From assembly GCA_045596385.1 (NCBI GenBank), contig JAZOCC010000007.1, positions 1 to 64,000 of the forward strand: DNA of 64,000 nucleotides. The letters run 5' to 3'. The position numbers and the translations under genes are program-made. The notes under the pieces are model-generated. The model had not been told where the DNA came from. It saw only the letters and a list, made by a program, of their open reading frames with translations, and ran no database searches. Of the stretch, positions 50,966 through 58,957 are shown one piece after another. How positions within the stretch are numbered: position 1 is the first letter of the stretch; every line of letters begins with the position of its first letter. Source of the stretch: SIG307 sp045596385 (GTDB lineage Bacteria; Bacillota; Clostridia; Lachnospirales; Lachnospiraceae).

Positions 50966-51589
50966 ATGGCAAAGAAAGGTGACCGTTACTACTTTGATAA
51001 TTTTATTGCATGTGTGGAGTGTTCCCACCGTGCGGCAATGCTTCTTTCCGAAACCTTAAAGAAATATTCCAAGGCGGATATGGCGAAGAAGAGGGAGCAG
51101 ATTCATGAAATCGAGCATGAGGCCGATATGAAGAAACACGAACTTATGCACATGTTGAATAAGGCGTTTATTACGCCGATTGAGCGAGAGGACATTGTTT
51201 CTCTGGCACAGAATCTGGACGACATTACAGATACCATTGAAGATGTATTTTTAAGAATCTATATTTGCAATGTTGATGCGATTAAGGAAAATGCCATTGC
51301 GATGACGGACCTTGTGGTTTCCGCATGCGAAGCATTAAAAGTTGCAATGGAGGAGTTCCCGGAGTTCCGTAAGTCATCGAAGCTTAAGGAATACCTGATC
51401 CGGATCAACGATTTGGAGGAAGAGGGCGACAAGTTGTATATTGAAGGAATGCGCACACTTCACACCGGAAAAGAGGATCCGGTTACTGTTATCGCATGGC
51501 GTGATATTTACTCTTATCTTGAGCGCTGTATGGATGCCTGTGAGCATGCGGCGGATGTGATGGAAACGGTAATTATGAAAAATTCGTAG
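50966..51589 (+). CDS. DUF47/PhoU-like accessory protein of PiT
   Basis: The 207-residue all-helical protein contains EIEHEADMKKHEL, LAQNLDDITDTIEDVFLR and RINDLEEEGDKLY, the E/D-rich metal-binding repeats of the PhoU-like DUF47 family. These proteins are nearly always encoded with PiT transporters and are thought to control them. AAAGGAGAG precedes the start. Confidence 0.9.
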   Translation: MAKKGDRYYFDNFIACVECSHRAAMLLSETLKKYSKADMAKKREQIHEIEHEADMKKHELMHMLNKAFITPIEREDIVSLAQNLDDITDTIEDVFLRIYICNVDAIKENAIAMTDLVVSACEALKVAMEEFPEFRKSSKLKEYLIRINDLEEEGDKLYIEGMRTLHTGKEDPVTVIAWRDIYSYLERCMDACEHAADVMETVIMKNS

Positions 51590-51599
51590 GAGCGGCGGT

Positions 51600-52490
51600 A
51601 TGAAGCAGTTGGAAGTGTTATTAAAGGGGCTGTGGATCGGCGGTACCATGACGGTGCCGGGGGTATCCGGAGGGACCATGGCAATCCTGGTCGGCATTTA
51701 TGACCGGCTCATCGGGGCGGTCAGTGGCCTGGTACCGGGGAGAAACGGTGAAACAGACGGTAGCGGAAACGGAAAGAGTAGGATTGATTGGGGAGCTTAC
51801 CGAAAGACAGCTTTGGCAAGTGCTTTGTTTTTAACGGTATTTCTGCTCGGAGCGGGAATCGGGATGCTTGTCTTTGCAAAGGTAATTTTGGGGCTTTTGG
51901 AGCAACCGGTAGCCGGCGGATATGTACGGTTTTTCTTTCTTGGTGCGGTGGCGGGAGGCATTCCGTTAATACTGGCGTCAGCCAAGGTGAAGAAGTTTTC
52001 GGCGTGGTTGATTTTACTTCCGATTGTTGGTGCAGGCATGGTATACGGTTTGACCTTTTTGCCGGAGGAAATGTTTTCCCTGGAGGCGGCGGGAGGCGTA
52101 GGTGCCTTTTTGCTGAAGCTGGCGGGCGGAGTAATTCTTGCAATCGCATTGGTGTTACCGGGAGTCAGTGCTTCCCAGATGCTTTATACTTTGGGGATTT
52201 ATGAAGAGCTCATTGCATGTATCGGTGGTTTTCGGATAGTGCCGCTGATTCCGCTGGGAATCGGTACGGTAATCGGAATTCTGTTGGTTACGAAGACGTT
52301 GGATTTGCTGATGAGTAAGTACCCGAAGCAGACGTTTTTAATTATCTTCGGATTTATTTTGGGTTCCTTGCCGGAACTGTTTCCGCGGGATGTGAAAGGA
52401 AACTATTTGCTCTGCGGTTTGTGTGTGGCGGCAGGATTCTTGCCGGCATATGGGATTGGAAAGAGAGAACGGAAGGGGCTGTCGCATTAA
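51600..52490 (+). CDS. DUF368 (PopT-like) undecaprenyl-phosphate transporter
   Basis: The 296-residue membrane protein has about eight helices and two inverted family motifs, TMTVPGVSGGTMAILVGIYD near the N-terminus and LVLPGVSASQMLYTLGIYE in the middle. DUF368 proteins have been identified as undecaprenyl-phosphate translocases (PopT) that recycle the lipid carrier of cell-wall synthesis. Location behind PiT and DUF47 ties lipid-phosphate recycling to phosphate uptake. TAGGAG overlaps the stop of the DUF47 gene. A terminator hairpin covers its last codons. Confidence 0.88.
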   Translation: MKQLEVLLKGLWIGGTMTVPGVSGGTMAILVGIYDRLIGAVSGLVPGRNGETDGSGNGKSRIDWGAYRKTALASALFLTVFLLGAGIGMLVFAKVILGLLEQPVAGGYVRFFFLGAVAGGIPLILASAKVKKFSAWLILLPIVGAGMVYGLTFLPEEMFSLEAAGGVGAFLLKLAGGVILAIALVLPGVSASQMLYTLGIYEELIACIGGFRIVPLIPLGIGTVIGILLVTKTLDLLMSKYPKQTFLIIFGFILGSLPELFPRDVKGNYLLCGLCVAAGFLPAYGIGKRERKGLSH

Positions 52491-52511
52491 GGTGCGCAGC
52501 CTTTTTTTCTC
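52478..52511 (+). terminator. terminator overlapping the stop codon of the DUF368 gene
   Basis: GGCTG-T-CGCA pairs with TGCG-CAGCC around TTAAGG, followed by seven Ts. The stop TAA (52488-52490) lies in the loop, so the left arm encodes the last residues (GLSH). Confidence 0.8.
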
Positions 52512-52619
52512 TGTGTGGATTGCAAGCGAGATTCTTTGTGACATTTGGAAAAGGAGAGGTAGAAAAAGCCATATCTATGTGTTATACTGTTTGCGAAGAG
52601 AAATTAGTGAGGTGGAAGG

Positions 52620-53294
52620 ATGTATCGATTGTTGATAGTGGAGGACGACAAAGGAATTGCCGAAGCGATTACCGTGCAGGCACAGATGTGGGCTTTGGAG
52701 GTTCGTTGCGTTGCGGATTTTCGTAATGTAATGACGGACTTTGCCGCGTTTGTACCGCATATTGTGTTACTTGATATCGGGCTTCCTTTTTTTAACGGTT
52801 ATCACTGGTGCGGCGAAATTCGTAAAGTGTCTAAGGTGCCGATTATTTTTATTTCTTCGGCATCCGACAATATGAATATGGTGATGGCAATGAACATGGG
52901 AGCGGATGATTTTATAGCAAAGCCGTTTGATCAAAGTGTACTTATGGCAAAGCTTCAGGCTATGCTTCGCAGAACCTATGATTTTGCTGCGTCGGTTTCG
53001 ATTTTGGAACACCGGGGAGCTTTGTTGAACATGGATGATAATACACTGACCTATCGTGAAGAGAAGATTGCTCTTTCAAAAAATGAGTTTCGTATTTTGT
53101 TGATTCTGATGAAAAATAAAGGGAAGGTAGTCAGCCGGGAAAAACTGATGGAACAGCTTTGGGAGACGGATAGTTTTGTGGATGAAAACACGTTGTCGGT
53201 GAATGTGAACCGGTTGCGGAAGCGTTTAGAGGCCGCCGGGCTGGAAGCATTTATAACGACCAAATTCGGCGTCGGTTATTTGATAGAGAATTGA
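52620..53294 (+). CDS. BceR-like OmpR-family response regulator
   Basis: The 224-residue regulator has a receiver domain (LLIVEDDKGIAEA, phospho-Asp in IVLLDIGLPFFNGY, Lys in FIAKPFDQSVLMAKL) and a winged helix (LSKNEFRILLILM, VDENTLSVNVNRLRKRL). The Bce-type kinase and ABC transporter follow, so it should respond to antimicrobial peptides. A TATACT at 52583-52588 may be its -10 box. Confidence 0.9.
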   Translation: MYRLLIVEDDKGIAEAITVQAQMWALEVRCVADFRNVMTDFAAFVPHIVLLDIGLPFFNGYHWCGEIRKVSKVPIIFISSASDNMNMVMAMNMGADDFIAKPFDQSVLMAKLQAMLRRTYDFAASVSILEHRGALLNMDDNTLTYREEKIALSKNEFRILLILMKNKGKVVSREKLMEQLWETDSFVDENTLSVNVNRLRKRLEAAGLEAFITTKFGVGYLIEN

Positions 53295-53302
53295 GGTGGG
53301 GT

Positions 53303-54292
53303 ATGAAGTTATTTGCGCGGTACATAATGCAAAGGTGGAGAGGAATCGTTACCGGAGTGGCGTTCTGTCTTATTTTTACCATATCCTTCTGTCTCTACCA
53401 TTTACCGGTGAAAGCAGTGCTGTATCCGGTGTTACTTTGTACCTTGTTGGGGCTGGTTCTGATTCTGCTGGATGTCAGACGGATAAAACAGAAACAGGAG
53501 ATGTTGGAGAACATTCGCAGTATTACCGACATAATCCTTGATGAGCTTCCTACGGCGGAAGGGATAGAGGAGGAGGCATACCAAAAAATCATCTGCTCCA
53601 TCCGTGAGGAATACAATGAATACCGTACAGATACCAATCGCCGGTATGGGGAAATGATAGACTATTATACGGTTTGGGCGCATCAGATAAAGACACCGAT
53701 TGCGGCTATGCGGTTGCATTTGCAAAACGAGGATAATGCATTGTCCCGCCAACTGTCTCATGATTTGTTTCGTATCGAGCAATATGTGGAAATGGTACTG
53801 ACATTTTTGAGACTGGATTCGGATGGCAGTGATTACGTAATTAAAGAGTACGATTTAGATTCTGTTGTGAAACAAGCGGTTAAAAAATATGCAGGTGAAT
53901 TTATCGACCGAAAGCTTCGGTTGGTTTATGAGCCGCTTGCTACCACCGTGGTAACCGATGAAAAGTGGCTGTCCTTTGTAATTGAGCAGGTGTTGTCCAA
54001 TGCTTTGAAATATACCCCCTCGGGAAGCATTACAATTACACTGGAGCCGGAAAAGAAGCTGTGTATTCGGGATACCGGTATCGGCATTGCGCCGGAGGAT
54101 CTGCCTCGTATTTTCGAGAACGGTTTTACCGGGTATAACGGTCGCGCTCATAAGAAAGCAAGCGGAATCGGGTTATATTTATGCAAGCGTATTTGTACTA
54201 ATCTGAGACATTCCATAACGGCGGAGTCGGAGGTCGGAAAAGGAACCGTGATTACCGTTGACCTTGCCCGGACGAAGCTGGAAATCGAATAA
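53303..54292 (+). CDS. BceS-like intramembrane-sensing histidine kinase
   Basis: The 329-residue kinase has two membrane helices with almost no extracellular loop (about residues 13-55), the H-box YYTVWAHQIKTPIAAMRLHL, N-box VIEQVLSNALKYTPSG and G-box ASGIGLYLCKRIC. This short form senses through its partner ABC transporter. GAGGTGGGG lies before ATG 53303, 8 bases after the regulator's stop. Confidence 0.9.
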   Translation: MKLFARYIMQRWRGIVTGVAFCLIFTISFCLYHLPVKAVLYPVLLCTLLGLVLILLDVRRIKQKQEMLENIRSITDIILDELPTAEGIEEEAYQKIICSIREEYNEYRTDTNRRYGEMIDYYTVWAHQIKTPIAAMRLHLQNEDNALSRQLSHDLFRIEQYVEMVLTFLRLDSDGSDYVIKEYDLDSVVKQAVKKYAGEFIDRKLRLVYEPLATTVVTDEKWLSFVIEQVLSNALKYTPSGSITITLEPEKKLCIRDTGIGIAPEDLPRIFENGFTGYNGRAHKKASGIGLYLCKRICTNLRHSITAESEVGKGTVITVDLARTKLEIE

Positions 54293-54295
54293 CTT

Positions 54296-54370
54296 CTTAC
54301 AAAACCGTTAGATTTTAAGGGAGATTTGTAAGCCGAATCCATGGCGATGCAAATCTCTTTTTGGTACAAT
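54296..54370 (+). promoter_or_regulatory. regulatory region ahead of the BceAB-like transporter
   Basis: CTTACAAA (54296-54303) pairs with TTTGTAAG (54325-54332). GAGATTTG (54321-54328) pairs with CAAATCTC (54350-54357) followed by TTTTT, a terminator shape. The two hairpins share 54325-54328 and exclude each other. An extended -10, TGG-TACAAT (hexamer 54365-54370), follows. CTTAC-N6-GTTAG at 54296-54311 resembles a Bce-type regulator box. Confidence 0.45.
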
Positions 54371-54402
54371 GAGGACAGAAATTCCAAAGGAGGATTTTTG
54401 TA

Positions 54403-55167
54403 ATGAGTATATTAAAGGTAAGCGGAGTACAAAAAGTATATACAACCCGCTTCGGAGGGAACAAAGTAGAGGCATTGAAGAGTGTTTCTTTTGAGGTGGA
54501 GCCGGGCGAATATGTTGCCATAATGGGAGAATCCGGTTCGGGAAAAACAACGTTATTAAATATTTTGGCAGCACTGGATAAACCGACCTCGGGTAAGGTT
54601 TTTCTTGACGGAAAGGACCTTTCGCAAATTAAGGAGTCACAGGTGGCAACGTTCCGCCGTGACAACCTCGGTTTTGTTTTTCAGGAATTCAATTTGTTAG
54701 ATACGTTTTCGATGGAAGATAACATTTATCTGCCGCTTGTTTTGGCGGGGAAGTCTTACGGTGAGATGAGAAAACGTTTGGAGCCGATTGCGGAAAAGTT
54801 AGGAATTACGGAGCTTCTGAAAAAGTATCCCTACGAGGTTTCCGGAGGACAGAAGCAGCGCGGAGCGGTGGCAAGAGCGCTGATTACAAATCCAAAGTTG
54901 ATTTTAGCGGATGAGCCTACCGGTGCACTGGATTCCAAAGCAACGGATGAATTGCTTCGGCTGTTCGGAGAGATCAATCGCACGGGGCAGACGATTTTAA
55001 TGGTGACGCATTCGGTCAAGGCGGCAAGTCATGCAAGTCGCGTGCTGTTTATTAAGGATGGCGAAGTGTTCCACCAGTTATACAGAGGGGAACGGACCAA
55101 TGAGCAGTTGTATCAGATGATTTCCGATACGCTTACGATGCTTGCGACGGGTGGTGAGAGAAGATGA
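54403..55167 (+). CDS. BceA-like ABC transporter ATP-binding protein
   Basis: The 254-residue ATPase has Walker A GESGSGKTTLLN, signature VSGGQKQRGAVARAL and Walker B ILADEPTGAL, with the FtsE/LolD-like length and the Q-loop FVFQEFNLLDTF. AAAGGAGG precedes the ATG. It overlaps the permease start by 4 bases (ATGA). Confidence 0.93.
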   Translation: MSILKVSGVQKVYTTRFGGNKVEALKSVSFEVEPGEYVAIMGESGSGKTTLLNILAALDKPTSGKVFLDGKDLSQIKESQVATFRRDNLGFVFQEFNLLDTFSMEDNIYLPLVLAGKSYGEMRKRLEPIAEKLGITELLKKYPYEVSGGQKQRGAVARALITNPKLILADEPTGALDSKATDELLRLFGEINRTGQTILMVTHSVKAASHASRVLFIKDGEVFHQLYRGERTNEQLYQMISDTLTMLATGGERR

Positions 55168-57188
55168 GAATAGGATTTTATCCAAGGCTGGCATGGGACG
55201 GGATACGAAAGAATAAGCGGATGTATGTGCCGTATCTTCTTACCGGAAGTGTTATGGTAATGATGTTTTACATTCTGCGTTTTCTGGCCGGTTCTCCGGC
55301 ACTGATGCACATGAGGGGTGGCTCCACATTAAAGGAACTGTTGCCGTTGGGAGCGGGAGTAATCGGCATTTTCTCGCTGTTGTTTCTTTTCTATACCAAC
55401 TCGTTTTTGGTTCGGCAGAGATACCGGGAATTCGGACTATATAATATTCTCGGGATGGACAAACGAAATGTCGGTAGGATTATGGTGGTTGAAAGTCTTA
55501 TTGTGGGACTTACGGTGATCGTTTCCGGTTTGATTGTCGGAACGGCATTGTCCAAGGCGGCGGAGCTTGTTATGTTGAATCTGCTTCGTTTAGAGGTAAC
55601 ATTCGAGTTAAGTATTGATGCGGGAGCACTTGGGACAACGACATTGGTGTACGGTATCATTTATTTGATACTTCTTCTGAATTCGCTTTTGAGGGTGAGA
55701 CGGGCAAAGCCTTTGGAGTTGATGCAGAGCAATAAGGTAGGGGAGAAGATTCCGAAAAGAACATGGGTGTATGCGGTGCTTGGTTTAATTTTTCTAGGGA
55801 TTGCATATTATCTGGCGGTCAGTATCAAAGAACCGATAGCCGCTTTGATGACTTTCTTTGTGGCGGTTATTTTTGTAATCATTGCTACCTATCTGCTCTT
55901 TATGTCCGGGTCTGTGGTGCTTTGCAGACTGCTTCAGAAGAACAAGAAGTATTATTATCAACCGAACCATTTTGTTTCGGTTTCGTCCATGGTGTATCGT
56001 ATGAAGCGAAACGGTGCGGGACTTGCGTCTATTTGCATTTTGCTTACTATGGTACTGGTTATGATTTCTTCTTCCGCCAGTTTGTATTTCGGTGAGGAGG
56101 ACTGTATTCGCAGTCGTTATCCGAACGGAGTAAATCTTTCGGTCACATTTGAAAATGAGGACGGAATTCATTCGGAAAATGTGGAAGCGTTATGCAGTGA
56201 TATCGTTGACAAAACAGGAATACGGAAGGAGTTAAACGGTATGTGCGTGGGCGAAATTCCGGGAGTATTCACGGAAGAGGGAGTTATCATTGATTACAGC
56301 GCTTATACGGATTTTTCGCTTTCTACCTACGGAGATGTGGGATTTCTTACGATTGTTTCTTTGGAGGATTATAATCGTATGAGCGGGAACGAGGAAACCT
56401 TGACAGAGGAGGAGTGCTTGCTTTACTGTGTCCGGACGGAGTATACCGCAGATACCTTTACCATGGAAAACGGGATGCCGTATAAGGTGAAGAAGGTGCT
56501 TCGGGAGTTCTATAACGACAGTGAGTATAATGCGATGATTATTCCTACCGTTTGTATTGTTGTAAAGGATGTTGTGGCATTTGCGGAACCGGTGCTTTCT
56601 ATGGCGAGTAGCTATGGGAATCCGTTACTGAGGTTTGAGTGGCACTGCGGATTTGATTTTGACATTGCGGAAGAGGAGATTGCTGTGGCCGATGCAATTC
56701 GTGATGCCCTTCGCGCATTTGATATCGAAGGAAAGTATGGTATCTATTCCTATGAGGTAGAAAGCAGAGAAGCCAACCGGGCGGAGTTTTTTGAACTTTA
56801 CGGAAGTCTTTTCTTCCTTGGAATTATGCTGAGTTTTGTATTTCTGCTTGCGGCTGTACTTATCATCTATTACAAACAGCTTTCGGAAGGCTACGAAGAC
56901 CGATCTCGCTTTGAAATTATGCAGAAGGTAGGAATGACAAAGAAGGAGATTCGAAGGAGTATCAATTCCCAGGTCCTTACGGTATTCTTTTCCCCGCTTG
57001 CTTTTGCGGGAATTCATTTGGTGTTTGCATTTCCGTTTGTATGGAGAATACTGATGTTGTTCAATCTCAGTAATCAGCCGTTTGTTATTGCGGTAACGGC
57101 ACTTTGTTTTGTAATCTTTGGACTGTTTTATGCATTGGTATATAAGATAACATCAAACTCTTATTATAGTATTGTCAGCGGTAGATAA
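55164..57188 (+). CDS. BceB-like ABC transporter permease
   Basis: The 674-residue protein has the BceB layout: about ten membrane helices in FtsX-type groups and a large extracellular domain (about residues 310-520) between helices 7 and 8. The segments YREFGLYNILGMDKRN and RFEIMQKVGMTKKEIRRSI match the cytoplasmic FtsX motifs. With the ATPase it should detach peptide antibiotics such as bacitracin from their lipid targets; the actual peptide is unknown. Confidence 0.92.
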   Translation: MRIGFYPRLAWDGIRKNKRMYVPYLLTGSVMVMMFYILRFLAGSPALMHMRGGSTLKELLPLGAGVIGIFSLLFLFYTNSFLVRQRYREFGLYNILGMDKRNVGRIMVVESLIVGLTVIVSGLIVGTALSKAAELVMLNLLRLEVTFELSIDAGALGTTTLVYGIIYLILLLNSLLRVRRAKPLELMQSNKVGEKIPKRTWVYAVLGLIFLGIAYYLAVSIKEPIAALMTFFVAVIFVIIATYLLFMSGSVVLCRLLQKNKKYYYQPNHFVSVSSMVYRMKRNGAGLASICILLTMVLVMISSSASLYFGEEDCIRSRYPNGVNLSVTFENEDGIHSENVEALCSDIVDKTGIRKELNGMCVGEIPGVFTEEGVIIDYSAYTDFSLSTYGDVGFLTIVSLEDYNRMSGNEETLTEEECLLYCVRTEYTADTFTMENGMPYKVKKVLREFYNDSEYNAMIIPTVCIVVKDVVAFAEPVLSMASSYGNPLLRFEWHCGFDFDIAEEEIAVADAIRDALRAFDIEGKYGIYSYEVESREANRAEFFELYGSLFFLGIMLSFVFLLAAVLIIYYKQLSEGYEDRSRFEIMQKVGMTKKEIRRSINSQVLTVFFSPLAFAGIHLVFAFPFVWRILMLFNLSNQPFVIAVTALCFVIFGLFYALVYKITSNSYYSIVSGR

Positions 57189-57205
57189 TATCCATCTGTA
57201 AAAAT

Positions 57206-57250
57206 GGGGCTGTGCATATGTGATTACATTGCACAGCCCCGTTTGTTTTT
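57206..57250. terminator. terminator between the Bce module and the sodium-pump genes
   Basis: GGGGCTGTGCA (57206-57216) pairs perfectly with TGCACAGCCCC (57230-57240), followed by GTTTGTTTTT. Its G/C stem could also act on the converging minus-strand genes. Confidence 0.85.
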
Positions 57251-57279
57251 CTATTTGAGTTGAAATTTAAGAGGTGAGC

Positions 57280-57420
57280 TTATTCGGCATCCTTTTTCTT
57301 GCCTGTCTTAGAAAGCAGGAATACGACAATCATAACGATGATGATGGTTGCGAAAATACCGAGCATACCTTTTCCCATGATTTCGAGGGTTGCATTTACG
57401 TTATCCCAATTGATATTCAT
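57280..57420 (-). CDS. 46-residue OadG-like small subunit of a sodium pump
   Basis: The frame reads MNINWDNVNATLEIMGKGML, then a single hydrophobic helix, and ends SKTGKKKDAE. This is the pattern of the gamma-type (OadG-related) subunits that anchor the decarboxylase complex: one membrane helix and a charged tail. GGAGGTGCTGTG precedes the ATG, and the gene begins 12 bases after the beta-subunit gene. Confidence 0.75.
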   Translation of the reverse strand: MNINWDNVNATLEIMGKGMLGIFATIIIVMIVVFLLSKTGKKKDAE

Positions 57421-57432
57421 CACAGCACCTCC

Positions 57433-58566
57433 TTATAACATACCAAGAACTAACTTGATAACAAGACCGCCCGCAACTGCGGAAGCAATCTGACCCGCTA
57501 CGTTTGCACCTGCCGCATGCATCAGGATGATGTTACCCGGCTCTTCCTTCTGTGCCATCTTCTGTACTACACGGGAAGCCATCGGGAATGCGGAAATACC
57601 TGCTGCGCCGACCATCGGGTTAATCTTGTTCTTGCGGAACAGGTTCATGAACTTAACAAACATAACACCTGCGAAGGTATCGAAAATAAATGCTACCAGA
57701 CCGATACCCATGATTAACAGGGTATCAACCTGTACAAAGTCTTCTGCCTTCATACTGAAGGAAATCGTGATACCGAGAAGCAAGGTAATCAGGTTTGCAA
57801 GGTTGTTCTGTGCGGTATCGGACATGGTGCCGAGAACGCCACACTCACGCAGTAAGTTACCGAACATCAGGAAACCAACCAGGGAAACAGACTGCGGGGA
57901 AATGAAACCTACCACAAAGGTAACGATAATCGGGAATAAGATACGGGTTACCTTGGAAACGTTCTTCGGGTTGTATTCCATATGGATACGGCGTTCCTTC
58001 TTGGTGGTGGAAACCTTAATCACCGCCGGCTGGATAATCGGAACCAATGCCATGTAAGAGTAAGCGGCAACGGCGATTGCACCGACGTACTTGGAATCCA
58101 ATACCTGAGAGACCAAAATCGCGGTCGGACCGTCCGCAGCACCGATAATACCGATGGAAGCAGCGTCCTTTAAGTCAAAGCCGAACAAAGCCGCAAGGGT
58201 AATTGCAAAGAAAATACCGAACTGTGCCGCACCGCCGTATAAGAACATGGACGGATTGGAAAGCAGCGGTCCGAAGTCGATCATTGCACCGATACCGATG
58301 AACAAAAGAATCGGCATTGCTTCGGAAGCATGAATACCTACTTCGAATAACCATTCGATGATACCGGCTGCCTCAACGCCTTCGATGGTCTGGTCCAAAA
58401 CGGACGTGAACGGGAAGTTCACTAAAATCGCACCGAAGCCCATCGGAACAAGAAGGGACGGCTCGTATTCCTTTTTGATACCGAGCCAGATGAGCAGGGC
58501 ACCGATGACGTACATGGCACACTGCTGCCAGGTGACAGACATTATGCCTTCGATTAAGAAATCCAT
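57433..58566 (-). CDS. sodium-translocating decarboxylase beta subunit (OadB/GcdB-like)
   Basis: The 377-residue membrane protein has about nine helices with the family motifs PILLFIGIGAMIDFGPLLS, GIIGAADGPTAILVSQ with the key Asp, and GAAGISAFPMASRVVQKM. The subunit couples decarboxylation of a biotin-bound carboxyl group to Na+ export. No carboxyltransferase or biotin-carrier gene is in the window, so the substrate (oxaloacetate, glutaconyl-CoA, methylmalonyl-CoA) cannot be told. AAAGGAGAG precedes the ATG, and a riboswitch-like leader lies upstream. Confidence 0.93.
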   Translation of the reverse strand: MDFLIEGIMSVTWQQCAMYVIGALLIWLGIKKEYEPSLLVPMGFGAILVNFPFTSVLDQTIEGVEAAGIIEWLFEVGIHASEAMPILLFIGIGAMIDFGPLLSNPSMFLYGGAAQFGIFFAITLAALFGFDLKDAASIGIIGAADGPTAILVSQVLDSKYVGAIAVAAYSYMALVPIIQPAVIKVSTTKKERRIHMEYNPKNVSKVTRILFPIIVTFVVGFISPQSVSLVGFLMFGNLLRECGVLGTMSDTAQNNLANLITLLLGITISFSMKAEDFVQVDTLLIMGIGLVAFIFDTFAGVMFVKFMNLFRKNKINPMVGAAGISAFPMASRVVQKMAQKEEPGNIILMHAAGANVAGQIASAVAGGLVIKLVLGML

Positions 58567-58656
58567 AGTTTCTCTCCTTTAAGTAGATTTGTGTTTTGGA
58601 GTGGCATATGGCATGTTTGAATAAAAGGAGCTATGCAGATTAGTATGTCCCTTAAA

Positions 58657-58788
58657 CCCAAAAAAATAGACTCTTGTCACAACGAATTAATGTTGTAACA
58701 AAAGTCTCGCCATTTCAATTCCGAGCGGATTGTCGCCAATCGTTTTGACGCAACGGAATGCACATTTTGTGCCGGCTACTCCCTTTTG
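58657..58788 (-). promoter_or_regulatory. yybP-ykoY-like riboswitch with overlapping terminator
   Basis: On the minus strand the aptamer (58788-58699) starts CAAAAGGGAGTAGCC and ends GGCGAGACTTTTG, the two conserved blocks of the yybP-ykoY (Mn2+) class, with CAAAAG/CTTTTG closing stem P1. The 3' side of P1 is also the left arm of a 16-pair terminator (58707-58692 with 58683-58668, two G-U pairs) followed by seven Ts within 58667-58657. Ligand binding should therefore prevent termination and turn on the sodium-pump genes. A TATAAT box lies upstream, about 58812-58807. The rest of the 58567-58957 gap shows nothing else I recognise. Confidence 0.65.
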
Positions 58789-58957
58789 AGTACCTTAACA
58801 TATTAATTATATCTTAATTTTGTAAAAAAAGCTAGTACTTTTTGTGTAAAGGGGGTGTTAAGAAACGGGAAACGATTGTCATTTTCCAATTTGACTCCCG
58901 AATCGCTTTGTGGTATTCTGATGTTGAATTCCACAGAAGCGTTTCGGGAGGTTTTTT

